A DNA stretch of 64,000 bases from Pelmatolapia mariae (Eukaryota > Chordata > Actinopteri > Cichliformes > Cichlidae), in the NCBI RefSeq assembly GCF_036321145.2, contig NC_086239.1, positions 29,251,501 through 29,315,500 on the forward strand, read 5' to 3'. A program made the position numbers and the translations under genes. Shown piece by piece: positions 10,244 to 22,472 of this stretch. The notes under the pieces are model-generated. The model searched no databases, was not told the origin of the DNA, and saw only the letters and a program-made list of their open reading frames with translations. Position 1 is the first letter of the stretch; each line of letters begins with the position of its first letter.

Positions 10244-11229
10244 TAAGAAATAGAACAAATGGAACAACAATGTGTATTAACTGACTCAGAGGCTTTAGAG
10301 ACCCGTTGAGTTGCTAACTTAGAAAAGGAGTCTAATTAAAAAAATTAATTAAATAAAGAGAATGTGTTTCCAGGTCATTAGTCTGAAGTACTTGGATGTG
10401 TGACTGCAGAAAGGAGAAAGCTTTTATATTCTAGTTTACTGGGTCCCACATGTAAATCATGAACCCATTAATTCCCAGTTAGGTCCTGCAGAACAAAAAC
10501 TAAAACAGGAGTTTTGTGCCCAAGTGTTGTCAAAAATGTAATGACTACTCATCACTACTTTTGTTTCCTGTTGAAGTTCAGGGTCTGGCTGCTGGGCTGT
10601 TGTTGGCATTCAGTAAGGTTTAACATCGCCCTGTGTTCTTGGCTAACTGAAATCAGCTGACTGTAGTGCAAGTGTAAGTGCAAATGGGTTTGATATACAA
10701 ACAGACTAGGAATTGACTTGAAGTCTCATCAGTAGTAAGTGATAATAAAGTCAGTAGAAAATGATTTTCTTTTTTCTTTTGGGTCTTGCTTCAGAGTCGG
10801 GACACTGGTAATGCCTTTAAAGGTGATGTCATGCAGAGGTTATTCTGCATGGTCCTCTTCTGGAGAAAACATGCTGAAAACAAAACCTAAATGTATTCAT
10901 ACAACTAAATTCCTCTGGAAGCTATTATTCTATGAAATATATACAATAGTATATCAATTGCATATATACAAATGTTTTATCTTCTCGTGTTTTCATGCTG
11001 GCAGGCTGGTGAGAGACTATATAAATGCAAATGTTATGAATGCGACCAGATCAATGCAATCAAAATGTGTGAGCAATTGAGGCAACATTTTTTAATGTAT
11101 TTTTTTATTCTTGACATCATTTTAATTTAACTTAAAATTAAAATGTGAAATAAGATGCATTTGGCATCACACTGAATTTTGTTGGGGAGGGGGTGCTTTA
11201 GCTGGTACTGTAACCTCTAACCTCTAAAA
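10244..11229. other. Non-coding intergenic DNA
   Basis: A 113-codon frame at 10739-11080 shows no recognisable domain and reads like random AT-rich sequence. I see no gene here. Confidence 0.5.
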
Positions 11230-11760
11230 GTTGCTAGAAACAAGAAAAAGCCTGTGTGTTTCTAAGAGCACAGCAGGCATCCATCTCAGTGACTACAAAC
11301 AGTCACGTGACCCAGTTGCATGTGGAAGACGCACAGAAACTTTTGATGGCGTTAGACAAGAGGAAGTTGTCTGTGACTAATAAAAGAGATCCAGAAGGTG
11401 GAAAATTATGCTGCCATTCTAGAGTATGGAGAAGAACATTAGGTGCAAAAAATAAAATCTCCTTTGGCAGCCACTCTTCACGAGTACTATAGGTGGCTGC
11501 TCCCTGTCATTCTGCATTTCTCTTGGTCGCTGGAATATATGTACACTGTGCTAACTGTGTTAAACTTTGCAGAACATGCAAATCCTCCCTGAGTAGAACC
11601 TTTGTGTGGTGCTTTGCTCAAGGCAGCAGGAAACTGTTTTTGTGTGGTGGAAGCTGTAGAAAACAATGGACTTCAGAAGACAGTTATCTAAGACTAAAAT
11701 AAATATAGATCTGGGAAAAGAGTAAAAAAATGCAAGTGCTGTTGATCTCATAGTTATATT
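11230..11760 (+). repeat. Duplicated segment upstream of an odorant-receptor unit (copy 1)
   Basis: This segment aligns almost end to end with 30,335-30,835, with shared blocks such as ACCCAGTTGCATGTGGAAGA, GGAAAATTATGCTGCC and GTGCTTTGCTCAAGGCAGCA. In both places it lies just to the left of an odorant receptor gene or pseudogene, so it is part of the tandem duplication unit rather than a dispersed transposon. Confidence 0.75.
11493..11702 (+). CDS. Small open frame shared by two duplicated units (69 aa), doubtful gene
   Basis: A 69-codon frame starting ATGGCTGC. The predicted peptide has a hydrophobic N-terminus and cysteine spacing CVKLCRTCKSS, followed by CFAQGSRKLFLCGGSCRKQW. The counterpart at 30,544-30,765 keeps the frame, most of the cysteines and the C-terminal SEDSxLRLK. 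I do not recognise a family. No start context or promoter evidence supports translation. The shared frame may simply reflect recent duplication. Confidence 0.25.
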   Translation: MAAPCHSAFLLVAGIYVHCANCVKLCRTCKSSLSRTFVWCFAQGSRKLFLCGGSCRKQWTSEDSYLRLK

Positions 11761-12525
11761 TTTACTGGTTCAATTACATTTTTTCGACAGTGGCTCCAGT
11801 AATGGGTCTCTTATCAAATTCTGTTAAATGCTGAAAAAATAGGGGGAAATTGTTTTGGGTTTTTTTCTAAAAAAAAAAAAAACAGTTATTAAAGAAATTA
11901 TTATTATTATTAGTAGTAGTAGTAATAGTATCATCATCATTAATAAAAAATGACAATTTATTTGTTAAATATCAGATAAGTTATCGAATCATTAATATTT
12001 TTGTTACAGTGATTCTTATCAGTGGATTATGATCACTGCAAAGATGTTTTTCAAAATATTAATTATTCCATCATCCATTGTTGCTCCCCATTCACATAAC
12101 AGCAATAAAATAAAGTTGTATATGTTGTTATATATCATTTGTGCATCTGTATTGATTGAATTCTGAGGAAGTGAACGATCTCATATCAAGAAAGACTTTT
12201 CTCTAGGACAAATTGTGTAGATACCCTACAATAAGTGAATACTTTATAATAAAAAAACCATCATAAACTCTTAACATTTGTTTTTATTTTAATGTCTCAT
12301 TTTAAAGTTTTGTATAATTTGCAGCTTTTTTATGCATAACAATATGGCATCACAGAACATATACAGGAAAGCAAATTGCAAAACTACTAATAAATTAAAA
12401 TTCATCATTATTTACATGAAATTATTCTTGTTATTTAATTATTAATTATTCTTGAAACTATTCCTGTATGGTTTAATAAAATATGAATGGCAGCATTTAT
12501 ATTTCTGATGTAACTCAAATTATGT
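11761..12525. other. AT-rich intergenic DNA, partly shared by receptor units
   Basis: It contains simple ATT/AGT/ATC repeats at about 11,898-11,942. The block near 12,060-12,140 (CCCCATTCACATAACAGCAA and onwards) recurs at about 32,290 and 59,808, each time downstream (3') of a minus-strand odorant receptor. No gene is seen. Confidence 0.6.
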
Positions 12526-13440
12526 TTATTTTGAACAGGATGAAGTAGGCATAAGACTTTTCAGTACAAGAGAAATTTTTCTATCCCTGAGGCCATAGAT
12601 CAGAGGACTCAGGCACCTTGGAGCAATATTAAACATAATATAGTTAAAAAATCGGACATTTCAAAATAAACTGAAATCGATCTGAAGTAGTGGAGTTTCA
12701 ATGAATGGGCACCACAGCTGAATGAGACAGAGCAACAACTGGAAAGCATGAAGGATCACTGTTTTGAGTCCTTTATGTGTCAACTTCTTTTTCTCTCCTG
12801 ATGCAGCTTTGGCCACTTTCATTATTTGAACATATGAGTATGCAATAGTGATGCCCATAATCAAGAAATAAAATTGATACACAGCTGATCGAACATGATC
12901 CTGCCATCTGTAAAGAGTAAACGCATCTACACTACATATCATGGATTGCTTGTAGAAGTTAAGTGAGGCAGAAGCAAAGAACATGGACAGAATAATTATA
13001 CATGGGCCAGAGCTGACACCGTGAATGATCAGGATACAGTACATAGTGCTGCGTGTGGAGCAGAGCTGTCCATGACGCAGGGGCATACAAATGGCCACAT
13101 AGCGCTCCAGAGTCATTGCTGTCAGAGTAACTGGTGTGACAATGAAGTAAAGAAACACAACACCAGAGATAGTTATACACAACCACACTTGTATTGTAAA
13201 TTCAAATTGGCTCAATACAAGTAAAACATCCGACACCAATAACAAAACACTGTCTGACAGCAGTGTTACAAAAAATAAGATGTAACGTGCAGATGTGTGA
13301 AAACATTCCTTTTTAACAAAGATCACAATGAGCAACATGTTGATGCAAAGGAAAATTATTACCAGGATCTGTACGATAATGACACGGTCATTGACTGGTT
13401 GCTGCAAAAAAACATCATTCACTGAGTTGTTACCTACCAT
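12526..13440 (-). pseudogene. Odorant receptor (OR131-2-like) with one nonsense codon
   Basis: A seven-helix chemosensory GPCR without introns. Its start at 13,440 (MVGNNSV) aligns with the starts of the intact paralogues. TM1 to TM6 read cleanly, with MTLERYVAICMPLRH at the end of TM3. A TGA at 12,661-12,663 replaces the codon after the FSLF of the TM6-TM7 loop, so the open frame ends at codon 259. The same frame then continues without another break through IAPRCLSPLIYGLRD to the normal C-terminal SSCSK and TAA at 12,526. A single base change therefore removes TM7. Loss is probably recent; a segregating null allele is possible. Confidence 0.85.
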
Positions 13441-13712
13441 AGAGAACAAACATATGTTTGAAGTACTTCTAAGAGTTCATTAAAGTTTTGTTAATAAATG
13501 TAAGATTTTCCTTTTAATAAAAATCAAAACTCAAAATCAAATCCAGTGGAGAAACCTTCCATTCTGTTCCAGAGCCAAACGTCTTCTGCTGCGTTCCCTG
13601 CAGTTTTCTGAAAAATTGACTGTCCATCATTAATTTGGAGTTTACAGCAACTAAGAATAACAATAACACATGAAACTTCTTTCTACTGTGTTGTCATCTT
13701 CCCTTAGCACCT

Positions 13713-15660
13713 ATTCTCTTTTTTTTTTCTTCTTCTTCTTTTGCCTGTCCCGTTTGGCTCTTTTGCCATCAGAATTATTGTCTAAAGGCGAAGCAAGATG
13801 CCCAGCGGATTTACTTTACCAAATGGACCATCCCAGCCTTGACGTAATGGTCTATTTGATTCACCTTTTATTGTTTATTTTATTTTCACTTGCTGAATAC
13901 GGGACAGACTTGACTGGGGGAAAGAAAGGGGAGAAAGAAAGAGGGAAAGAAAAACAGCTGAGAAGAGGGACGGGGGAAAAGGGCAAAAAACAAAAACCAA
14001 CAGAATAAGTAGACAAAAAATACATATATCGATCACCTGGATCACCTGTTGAGAAAGAAAAACGAAAACAAGCAGAAGAAAATGAGAGTAATAGAATAAA
14101 CAACATCAGAATATGGGAATATGACAGTAAATACTAAATATTAAACATTATTGTGCAGCACGTAAGATTGACAGCACACAGCGTGCTTTGAGGTAGGAGC
14201 CAAAAAGGGTGTAGTTTGTGTGTGTGAGCACCCGTGTGTACACCTGTGAGCATGGACGCGCTTGTTTTTTTTAAAGGGTTCCTTCATGTAATGATCTGCT
14301 AGAGGGTGTGGGGGGCCACTGCCCCGTCCTCCAGGGCATGAAGCAGGTACGGAGGAGATCAAGACTCCAGACATCCAGAGGCCCCCAGAACACAAGAGAC
14401 CAAGGAAGACCAACAGAGGGGCAGCCGCGCCACTATCCCAGAAAGAGCTGAGGAGAGTCCCAGATGAGGGGTCACTCAGCAGCCGCGGAGCAGAAGCCAG
14501 GGGGGGTTGCAGTGACGTGCCCGTGAGCTCCGCCGGCAGCCAGCTGTGCCTGAGTGACCGAGCCCCAGGCCCAGAGGCCGAGGGCACCCCATCCCCGAAG
14601 TGGCCCGAGCGAGCCCCAGGCCCCGATAAGCAGCCACCAAGGAGTGAGCCGGTGTGTACCTGGACGCCCATCCCCGGACACAAAGAACCACCAACGCACC
14701 GATGTCTGAGGGCGTCCGCCACCGGCAGGGGAAGTGGTGGGGGGAGATAGGCCTCCAAACCTTGGAGGGCCTGAGATGTCCCCAGAGAGGTGGCGTCTGA
14801 TACCCAACCTGACATATAGACACAGACATACAGGCACACACAGATACAAACATCCATTCCCACCCTCATGCTCTCATAAGCAATTACTCCACACTCAACC
14901 AACGTGAAGACAGACATAAAGAGACGCTGTACACACAATCACACTCCCCAAGCGTACTCTAAGAACCGGGTCTAGGTACCCTTGCCCCTGAAGGGGGAAA
15001 CTGCACCCAGACCCAGGTGGTGTTACCCTTTTCCCTGCGGTGGGGAGATGCAGACCGCCCCGACTCCGCAGCAGCAGGGAGGCCCCACATTCCAGACCCC
15101 AGTCGGACGGCCAACTCCTCCTCCTAGCCCCCCCGCTCCAGCAGGTCGCAGAGACCAAGGGTGTGAGAAGACTCCAAACCTCCCTCCACCCGCTCATATG
15201 TAGTGTTGATGTATGTGTGTTCTAAGGTGCATTTAAAACCCAGGAGGGCATGGAGGTACCTGCCAGAGAGCAGCAGGTAAGCGCATAGCCCCTCCTGCTA
15301 GCCCTCAATGTCTGCGTGTATTTAAAATTGAGAGGTGGGCAACGACGCCAGGGGTGAGGTGTACACCCTGATGGTCTTTTGGAGTCCGTGTAGTGTGCCC
15401 ACCCCCAAGATCCTATATGTATGTGTTATGAGAGTGTGAGTAATGTGAATGTCTAAGTTGTGGGATAAAATTGAGGCAGAGGCAGCCAGAAGGGGACAGA
15501 GGGGGGGGGGATGCCTCCTCTGCACCCTGGTGACACACCCCTACCCCAAGGCCCTGCATGTGTGGGTGATTGTGGTGGAGCGGGAAGAGGGAGGCAGCTG
15601 GAGATGGCGAGGGAAGGTTTTGCTGAAAAGAATGATACCAAACAGGGCAAAGTAAATAGT
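13713..15660 (-). repeat. GC-rich interspersed repeat, about 1.9 kb, poly(A)-like end at left
   Basis: The repeat follows the conserved 5' flank of the receptor at 13.4 kb. Its left boundary is a T-run with TTC repeats and then TTTGCCTGTCCCGTTTGG, and the copy at 47.36 kb begins the same way. Read on the minus strand this is an A-rich 3' tail, which suggests retrotransposition. Long frames (for example 265 codons at 14,141-14,938) are low-complexity and not shared between copies. The right boundary is approximate. The class is unknown. Confidence 0.6.
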
Positions 15661-15689
15661 TTTTAACGGTGAAATGTAGAGGTCAAATC

Positions 15690-15870
15690 AAAAGTAGTTA
15701 AAATGGCCAATAACACCCTAGACCCCAGAGAGTTAAACATTTTTTTAAAGTAAAGCAATAGTTACTTTTCAAGTAATTAATTACTTTTAGAATCTTGTAA
15801 CTCAGTTACTAACTCAGTTACTTTTTTGAGGAAGTAACTAGTAACTATAATTAATTACTTTTTTGTTTTT
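15690..15870. repeat. AT-rich repeat of AGTTACTTTT/AATTACTTTT motifs
   Basis: A dense series of direct and inverted copies of AGTAACT/AGTTACT and AATTAATTACTTTT, resembling the ends of small non-autonomous DNA transposons common in fish. No target duplication could be assigned. Confidence 0.4.
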
Positions 15871-16149
15871 GTTTTAGTTGTTTGTCGCAACACCACAATG
15901 ACTGCAGGATACACAGGTTAGCTTGCTGTGATGGATTTTAAGTAAAGAACAGTGTGTAACTGCTGCACAGTGGCTGTGGTTGCATGCTCAGAGTTAGGTT
16001 GCATCTGTGCAACCTAATGCAGCAGAGATTCATATGAGGTTTAGCTGATGATGCTTAGATGCACTGACTGAATTCCACCTTCATTAAAACTGTATAGTGT
16101 CTAATATAAAGACCGTATAAACAGTGTACTGTCAATGTAGAGGATCGAA

Positions 16150-16366
16150 ATCACCAGAGTCATTGCTCTTAGAGTAACTGGTGTGACAATAAAATACACA
16201 AGCACAAAAAGAGACACAATCAAACTTGGAATAAACATCTGAAAGTAGGATATCACTCATAAGTAACAAAAAGCTGTCTGACAGTAATGTGACAACAATA
16301 AGAGGTAGTGAGCAGATGTAAAAGCATTCTTTTTGAAAAGAGGTCAACATGTTGATACAATGAAAG
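16150..16366 (-). pseudogene. Odorant receptor fragment (TM1 end to TM3)
   Basis: Minus-strand reading gives a KECFY-like start, the VTLLSDSFLLLMSDILL stretch of TM2 and, after frameshifts, the TM3 segment before the LERY motif. At DNA level it follows the receptor at 26.4-26.7 kb closely (AAGCTGTCTGACAGTAATGT block), with small indels. Both ends are truncated. The right end joins TGTCACGGC, the start of an LTR-like element. Confidence 0.8.
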
Positions 16367-17150
16367 TGTCACGGCTGCGACAGCAGTCATGTGGTGTTGT
16401 GAAGGAGGACCCAAGGAGGACCAGAACCAAAACAGAGCCCCAAGAGTCCACACAAAAGGTTCCTTACCCACACTAGAGTTCAGGTGGGCTGACCTAGAGA
16501 TTGACAGCACAGGAGCCCAGGGTGAAACAGTTAGGGGGGCCAGCCACGCAGAAGGTGATGGTGACTCAAGAGAACAGGGGTGTTGCATCCTGTGAGGCTG
16601 TGGGAGTGTGTGGGCGTGGTGTTGTCCTCTCCCGCTCCTCCTCCTTCCTTCTTGCCCCTCTCTCTGCCCCTGCCTTCTCCTTTAGGACACACCTGCTCAT
16701 CTGCCCTCATTTACCACCAATTACCCTCCAGAGGTGATATAAGCTGGAGGAGAGCAATGCAGGTGGGAGAGGCTTTTGGTGGATTTCCTCTGCGCTGGTC
16801 TGTGTGTGATTCTGGCCTAGGTGTGGAAAAGGCCTGCTGTGCGTGTGTGACCAGCCCCACCGTGCGTGGCTATTTTGTGAGTAGCTTTCAACTGGGCAGT
16901 TGTTTCTTGTAGGTGAAGCGGCCTCCTTTTCTTTGGATTGGTTTATTGCTAATAGCAGTGTTGCTGTCTTTTTCTGTTGAATCCTTATAATTGTTTTCTT
17001 AGTTGAAGCGGCCACCATTTCTTTGGGTTGGCCTGTCTGATTTATCGTCAAAGCAGCGTTGCTGCCTCTTTCTGTTGATACTGTTTATATGGTTATTGGT
17101 TTATTGGTTATAATAAAGACTTATTTTGTGTTAAACACTTCTGCCTGTAC
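16367..17150. mobile_element. LTR-like segment with promoter and polyadenylation signals
   Basis: The segment begins TGTCACGG at the broken receptor edge. It contains a TATA-like GATATAAGC near 16,735 and an AATAAAGACTT near 17,113, followed by a GTT/CTG-rich end, as in an LTR. No second LTR or target duplication was identified, so the assignment and orientation are tentative. Confidence 0.35.
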
Positions 17151-17155
17151 AACTG

Positions 17156-20100
17156 TTGAGTTCCGGTATGATGGCGCCTGTGTTTGGCTTTGCCACTGCC
17201 GGGTGCACTTTGTCACGCTCTTTCAGCGTGCTGTTTTTCTCTGCTCTGCTGTTTTCTATTTGTATCAATGATGTACTGGCTGCCTTGGTTTATGATCGTT
17301 TGACGCTGTTATCCATCCGATCTTCAATGATGGCTCAAGATGTCTCATCCTCCTGCTCCTTTGGCACTTTCCATCCTCCGCACTCGTTTGGCACTTTCCA
17401 TCCTCCGCCAGTAGCTGGATCCTCGGCCGGCGTCCTCAGCGGTCCCCGCAGACCACGGAGAAGGAGAGGAAGAAGAGCAGGTATCCAGGTGAAACTTAGG
17501 CTTTTCTGGCGGCGGGGTCTGACTGGAAAGCGATGTCGAGCGTGCTTTGTTACCTATGCTCAGAATAGCTCCATGGAGAGGAATTTGTTTTCCACGTCCC
17601 TGCTTGGATATGCAGGGCCCGGCTCGCCGAGACCGTGCTGCCTCAGAAGGGTTCATCCAGACTCTCCTGCTGACTGGATTTTCATCCCCTCGGTGAGTGG
17701 AATCTACGAGCGTGAAGGCTCGAACCCCGAGTATTTACGTCCTCTAACTCGAGCCCCTGCTAAAAATGATGCTTCCACCCCGCTGAACATGGCGCTTTTT
17801 AATGCCCGATCATTGACTAATAAATCGTTCGTTCTTAACGATTTTATATCTTCCAAAAAACTGGACTTCCTATTTCTGACCTAGACCTGGCAGCGGGACT
17901 TGGACTGTTCGTCTCTCATTGAACTGTGCCCGAACGGCTATTCCGTCATCGGCCAGCCTCGGGGATCTGGTCGTGGAGGAGGTCTCGCGGTGGCATTTCA
18001 GGGCCGTTTCAACTGCCGCTCAGTGAAAGTTGGACACTTTTTTTCGTTTGAACTACAGCTGATCAAAATCGGAAGTAAGGATCCTTTTTATTGTGCTGTG
18101 GTGTATCGTCCACCCGGCCCGAATAGCTTGTTTTTATCGGAGTTTAGCGACTTCCTGTCCTCTACTATGAGGTTGTCCAGACTGCTTTTAGTTGGGGATT
18201 TTAACATGCATGTTGATGATGACTCCGACCTCTTTGCCAGAGGTTTTATCAACATTATGGATTCTTTTCATTTTACCCAGCATGTGTCAGGCCCCACACA
18301 TAACAAAGGACACACACTGGACCTCGTTTTTACTTTGGGTTTGAATATTGATTCTATTTGTTCTGAGGACATTTTTATCTCTGATCACCATTGTATTCTT
18401 TTTAACATGTCTATTCATGAGCCGTTGTCTCCTGTTCACCGGACAATTATCTCGCGCATCATAAATTCCTCCACAGCGGAGAATTTCACGGATGCTTTTA
18501 ATTTAACTCTGTCCCCGCAGAACGGTGTTGATTTCTTAACAGATCTATTTAATAACCATTGTTTTTCGATTTTAGATGAAATCTGTCCGGTTAAAATATG
18601 ACCAGTTTCTGTTTCCAAATCCGTACCCTGGCAAAATGACAACATCCGCTCCATAAAACGTGACTGTCGTAAAGCTGAGCGCTCATGGAGGAAAACTCAT
18701 TTAAATGTTCATTTCCTTTACTTAAAGGATCTTTTAGCCTCTTTTAACAATGCAATTAGAGATGCGAGGGCTGCTTATTTTTCTCATCTGGTTGCAAAGA
18801 GCAAAGGTAATCCTAAAGTGTTATTTGACACTATTACTGATATTATTACTCCTGCTCCACCTGCTGCCATTATTTCTTCTAATGAAGACTGTGAAACATT
18901 TCTTTCTTTCTTTCTGGAAAAAATTGGTAATGTAAGGAAAAAATTGTCCCCATCAGCATCTGCATTGTCAGTTCCTACGCCAGCTCGGCCTGTCATTTTA
19001 GAAAGCTTTCTACCCGTCTCACTGTCAGAGCTGGAAAAAATAGTTAATGCAACAAAAGCATCATCATGTTCACTCGACATTATACCCGCATCGTTATTCA
19101 AAAATGTCTTTCACTCTATTGGTCCCTGTGTGCTCACCATAGTTAACACCTCACTGGGATCTGGTAAAGTCCCTGCTTATTTTAAAACTGCTGTTATACA
19201 CCCCCTGTTAAAAAAGCCTATGCTGGACCCATCTCTCACTAGCAATTACAGACCAATCTCAAAAATACCGTTAATTGCTAAGATATTAGAGAAGGTTGTG
19301 GCTAAGCAGCTTACAGCAGTTTTAGACAAACATAATCTCTTTGACAAATTTCAGTCTGGCTTTCGTAGAGCTCATTCTACTGAAACAGCCCTTCTTAGAG
19401 TTTCCAGTGACATTCTGATGCAAAACGATGTGGGAAAGTGTTCTGTACTCCTAATGTTGGACCTCACGTCAGCCTTTGACACCGCTGACCATTACATTTA
19501 GCTTGAAAGGCTGAAATACTGGGTTGGTGTATCTGGGTCTGCCTTAGAGTGGTTCTCCTCGTATTTCTATGAACGATACTTTTCTGTGGCGGTCTCTAAG
19601 TTCAGGTCATCTTCTACGTCCCTGTCCTATGGTGTGCCACAAGGTTCTGTGCTGGGGCCTTTATTGTTTTTAATATATTTACTTCCTCTCCAGCATGTTT
19701 TGAGCCCTTTTGAGGACATTCGCTACCACTGCTATGCAGACGACATCCAGCTATATATGTCTTTTAAACCAGAAGATGTTTCTAAGCTGCAGATTCTAAA
19801 TGTGTGCTTAGAAACCATCAAAGGTTGGATGGCTGACAACTTCCTCCAACTTAATGAAGAAAAGACTGAAGTCCTTGTATGTGCTCCAGACAGACATGTA
19901 CCTAACATAATGAATGCTCTTGGTCCTCTTTCAACATTTGTGAAATCGTCTATCAGGAACCTAGGAGTAACCTTTGATTCTGCTCTTACCCTGGACGTTC
20001 ACGTCAAATCTCTGGTTCGGTCCTGCTTCTATCATTTAAGAAACATTTCTAAACTAAGCCCCATAGTATCTCACACTGAACTGGAGATTGTTATTCATGC

Positions 20101-20545
20101 ATTCATTTCATCACGATTGGACTATTGTAATTCACTGTTTACATGTCTAAACAAAAACTCCCTGGAGCGCCTGCAGATTGTCCAAAATGCTGCAGCAAGA
20201 CTTCTGACAAGAACATCTAAGTACTCTCATGTGACACCGTTGCTTATACAGCTGCACTGGCTCCCCGTTGAATTCAGAGTCCATTTTAAGATACTGGTTC
20301 TGACATTTAAAGCTCTTCAAGGACAAGCACCAGCCTATATCATTGAACTGTTACAGCCTTATGTCCCTAGTAGGTCCCTGAGGTCTTGTGATCAGGGCCT
20401 ACTTGTTATTCAGCATACTAGGCTGAAAACCAAGGGTGATAGAGCTTTTGCCACTGTGGCCGCCAGACTGTGGAACTGTCTTCCTCAGAACTTAAGATCT
20501 GCAGACTCATTGATTACTTTTAAAAAACAGACAAACACGGAATAA
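17156..20545 (+). pseudogene. L2-like LINE ORF2 (endonuclease and RT) with three nonsense codons
   Basis: Nearly full-length ORF2. A basic leader (GPRRPRRRRGRRAG) and the endonuclease start (FNARSL, about 17,800) come first. A TAG at about 17,882 replaces the glutamate of the LTET motif. The frame then continues through YRPPGP, VGDFNMHVD and SDHHC. A TGA at about 18,599 precedes the linker. RT follows: NYRPIS, FQSGFR, LDLTSAFDT, a TAG at about 19,499, then YGVPQGSVLGP, YADD at 19,734-19,745 and the C-terminal LHWLPVEFRVHFK and LWNCLPQNLRS blocks. All three stops look like point mutations in an otherwise open frame. This copy is the best reference for the damaged copy at 1-1742. Confidence 0.85.
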
Positions 20546-20559
20546 ACTGCCTCAGCGTT

Positions 20560-21132
20560 ATCAAGTCCTGGCTCGGAAGGAGCAAAAGAAACACAGTTTT
20601 TTATTTTCACTAAAGTTTTGAAAATGCCAACTTGGGTGAGGTCAGTTATGATGGAGGTAGGTACCCTACAGCTAATATCCCTTGTCACACAACGAACAAC
20701 CCCAGAAGAAAAAGTCCTAAAATCTGGGGAAGACGAAGTGTCCCACTCACTCACCACAACCGGCTGCTTGAGAGTTCTCGAGTCTGGCTGTGCGGTGACA
20801 CGCTGGCAGCGCTTCCTCCTCGGTGATGGCTCCGGCGCGTCAGGTAACTCCACATCCACCGAGGTGGGTCGCGCCTTGTCCGCTGAATTGGGCAGGAAAG
20901 CGAAAGCGGCTGGGGGGTGAAGGTGAAGTGTGTTAGGGAAGAAGTTCTGTTGGAGTGGGTGAAGCGATCCCAGTAACCAGGGGAGGCCAGAAAGCAGTCG
21001 CTGTAGCTGGGTCTCCAAGGCGCGACGAAACTCCTCCTCCTCATGCTCTAGCCACAGGCTAATCCGCCTTGCAACTGAATCACTTAATTCCTCCAGGAGC
21101 TCCTTCGAAGTTGCGAATGCTGCTAGGTCCAT
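20560..21132 (-). pseudogene. Gag-like frame next to an LTR, truncated
   Basis: A minus-strand frame starts with ATG at about 21,132, just inside the LTR at 21,151-21,602, and runs about 190 codons before entering LINE-adjacent sequence. The peptide starts MDLAAFATSKELLEEL, has an acidic helix (LEHEEEEFRRALETQLQ) and then a proline-rich part. No zinc knuckle, protease or RT follows. Its position after a 5' LTR suggests gag of a Ty3/gypsy-type element. I do not recognise the family, so function is inferred only from position. Confidence 0.45.
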
Positions 21133-21150
21133 TGTGTGGTCACCTCGTAC

Positions 21151-21602
21151 TGTCACGGATATACAATATATACGATATATAATATACGGAGACACACGGG
21201 ATAAAGAGCAGAGAGAAGCTGAGAACACCAGTTAACACAGATGAACTGATGACGAGCAGACACACACTATACATACACACAAGGGTAATCAGGAAATGAC
21301 ACGCAGCTGAACCTAATGGGCATGGCGAGACACAGACCTTCAAAGTAAAACAGGAAAAAAACAGCAGACCTTCAAAGTAAAACAGGAAAAAAACAGCAGA
21401 CCTTCAAAGTAAAACGTGTCCCTGAGTTTGTGTTTTACAAACACAAAATCAGGGACACGAACAGAGCACCGGGGGAGGGACACAGGTAGGAATAACTAAA
21501 CACAAAAACCAAAACCCTAAGAACTAACAAACACACATCAAGAAATCGAAGATTAATGATACAAAACAGAAAACACTGGGTTGCCGACCCAGGACCATGA
21601 CA
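21151..21602 (-). mobile_element. LTR (minus orientation) of a gypsy-type element
   Basis: Read on the minus strand it begins TGTCATGGTCCTGGGTC and ends ATCCGTGACA, matching the style of the LTRs at 44,429-44,959 and 28,196. A short tandem duplication of ACCTTCAAAGTAAAACAGG occurs at about 21,338-21,410. The opposite LTR is missing, so the element is truncated after its gag-like frame. Confidence 0.6.
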
Positions 21603-22472
21603 GATCTTTGTATTATCTTTGTATTTTTAGTGTACACTGAGGGCCATGGGAGCATTGCAATTTCAAATTCCTGTGTATGACTGTACATATGATCTTTGAC
21701 AATAAAGCTGACTTTGAGCTTTGAAATAAATGTGCTGATTTTCTTCCCTACCTATTGCCTCTTTTAAGGTATTTACTGCACACGCGACAGTGTAAATCAT
21801 TTTTAAGAAATTGTTTCAAGTCCTAATTAATTTTTCTAATTGTTCAGTTATATTGGGACAAATATGTAACATGAGGCATACCACAGGCCACAGCATCCCA
21901 ATAAAACTAGATCTCAACTAGTGATGGGAATTCCGGCTTTTTTTAGAGAACCGGCTCTTTCGGCTCGACTCACTAAAAAGATCCGGCTTTTTCGGCTCCC
22001 AACTGGCTCTTCAGGTTGTTTTGTTGCTTTAATTAATGTATTATCAACAACAATATAAAATTATGCACAAAAGGAATTACTAATGTAAAAAAACATGGTT
22101 TTATTAATATATGTTTATATATAAATATATAGTGGCCCCTAGAGAAAAAGCACATACAAACTCCAAAAAGCACGTGCACACTCCAAAGCACGTACAAACT
22201 CCAAATAACGTACAAACTAAAACACATAGCGTTAACTGACCTTCCAAAACAGAGCTATCTAGATCACTTAAATTACACAATTGAAAGCATATGTGTATTG
22301 TTTGTGTATTTATACACAAGCACTCATATATATTCAAATAATTTTTTAAAAAAAATGTTCATTTACCTGTTACTACCACAAACCAAATCCGGTCGTTGGT
22401 ACTTCCTGGCTTGTGTAGCCACTAGGTAACAAAAGGTCAACACTGCCCCTAGCATCCTGGAGCACTTCCGTC

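Noticed and set aside
9717..10253. 178-codon plus-strand frame and overlapping frames on both strands
   Set aside because: It lies in the GC-rich interspersed repeat. The frame is not kept in the copies at 14 and 48 kb and the predicted peptide is low-complexity.
13021..13224. Plus-strand frames (MNDQDTVHS...) opposite each receptor
   Set aside because: They are antisense shadows, repeated opposite every receptor because the receptor sequence is conserved.
14141..14938. 265-codon minus-strand frame
   Set aside because: Same GC-rich repeat. Several overlapping frames of similar length exist, none with a domain, so I read it as composition-driven.
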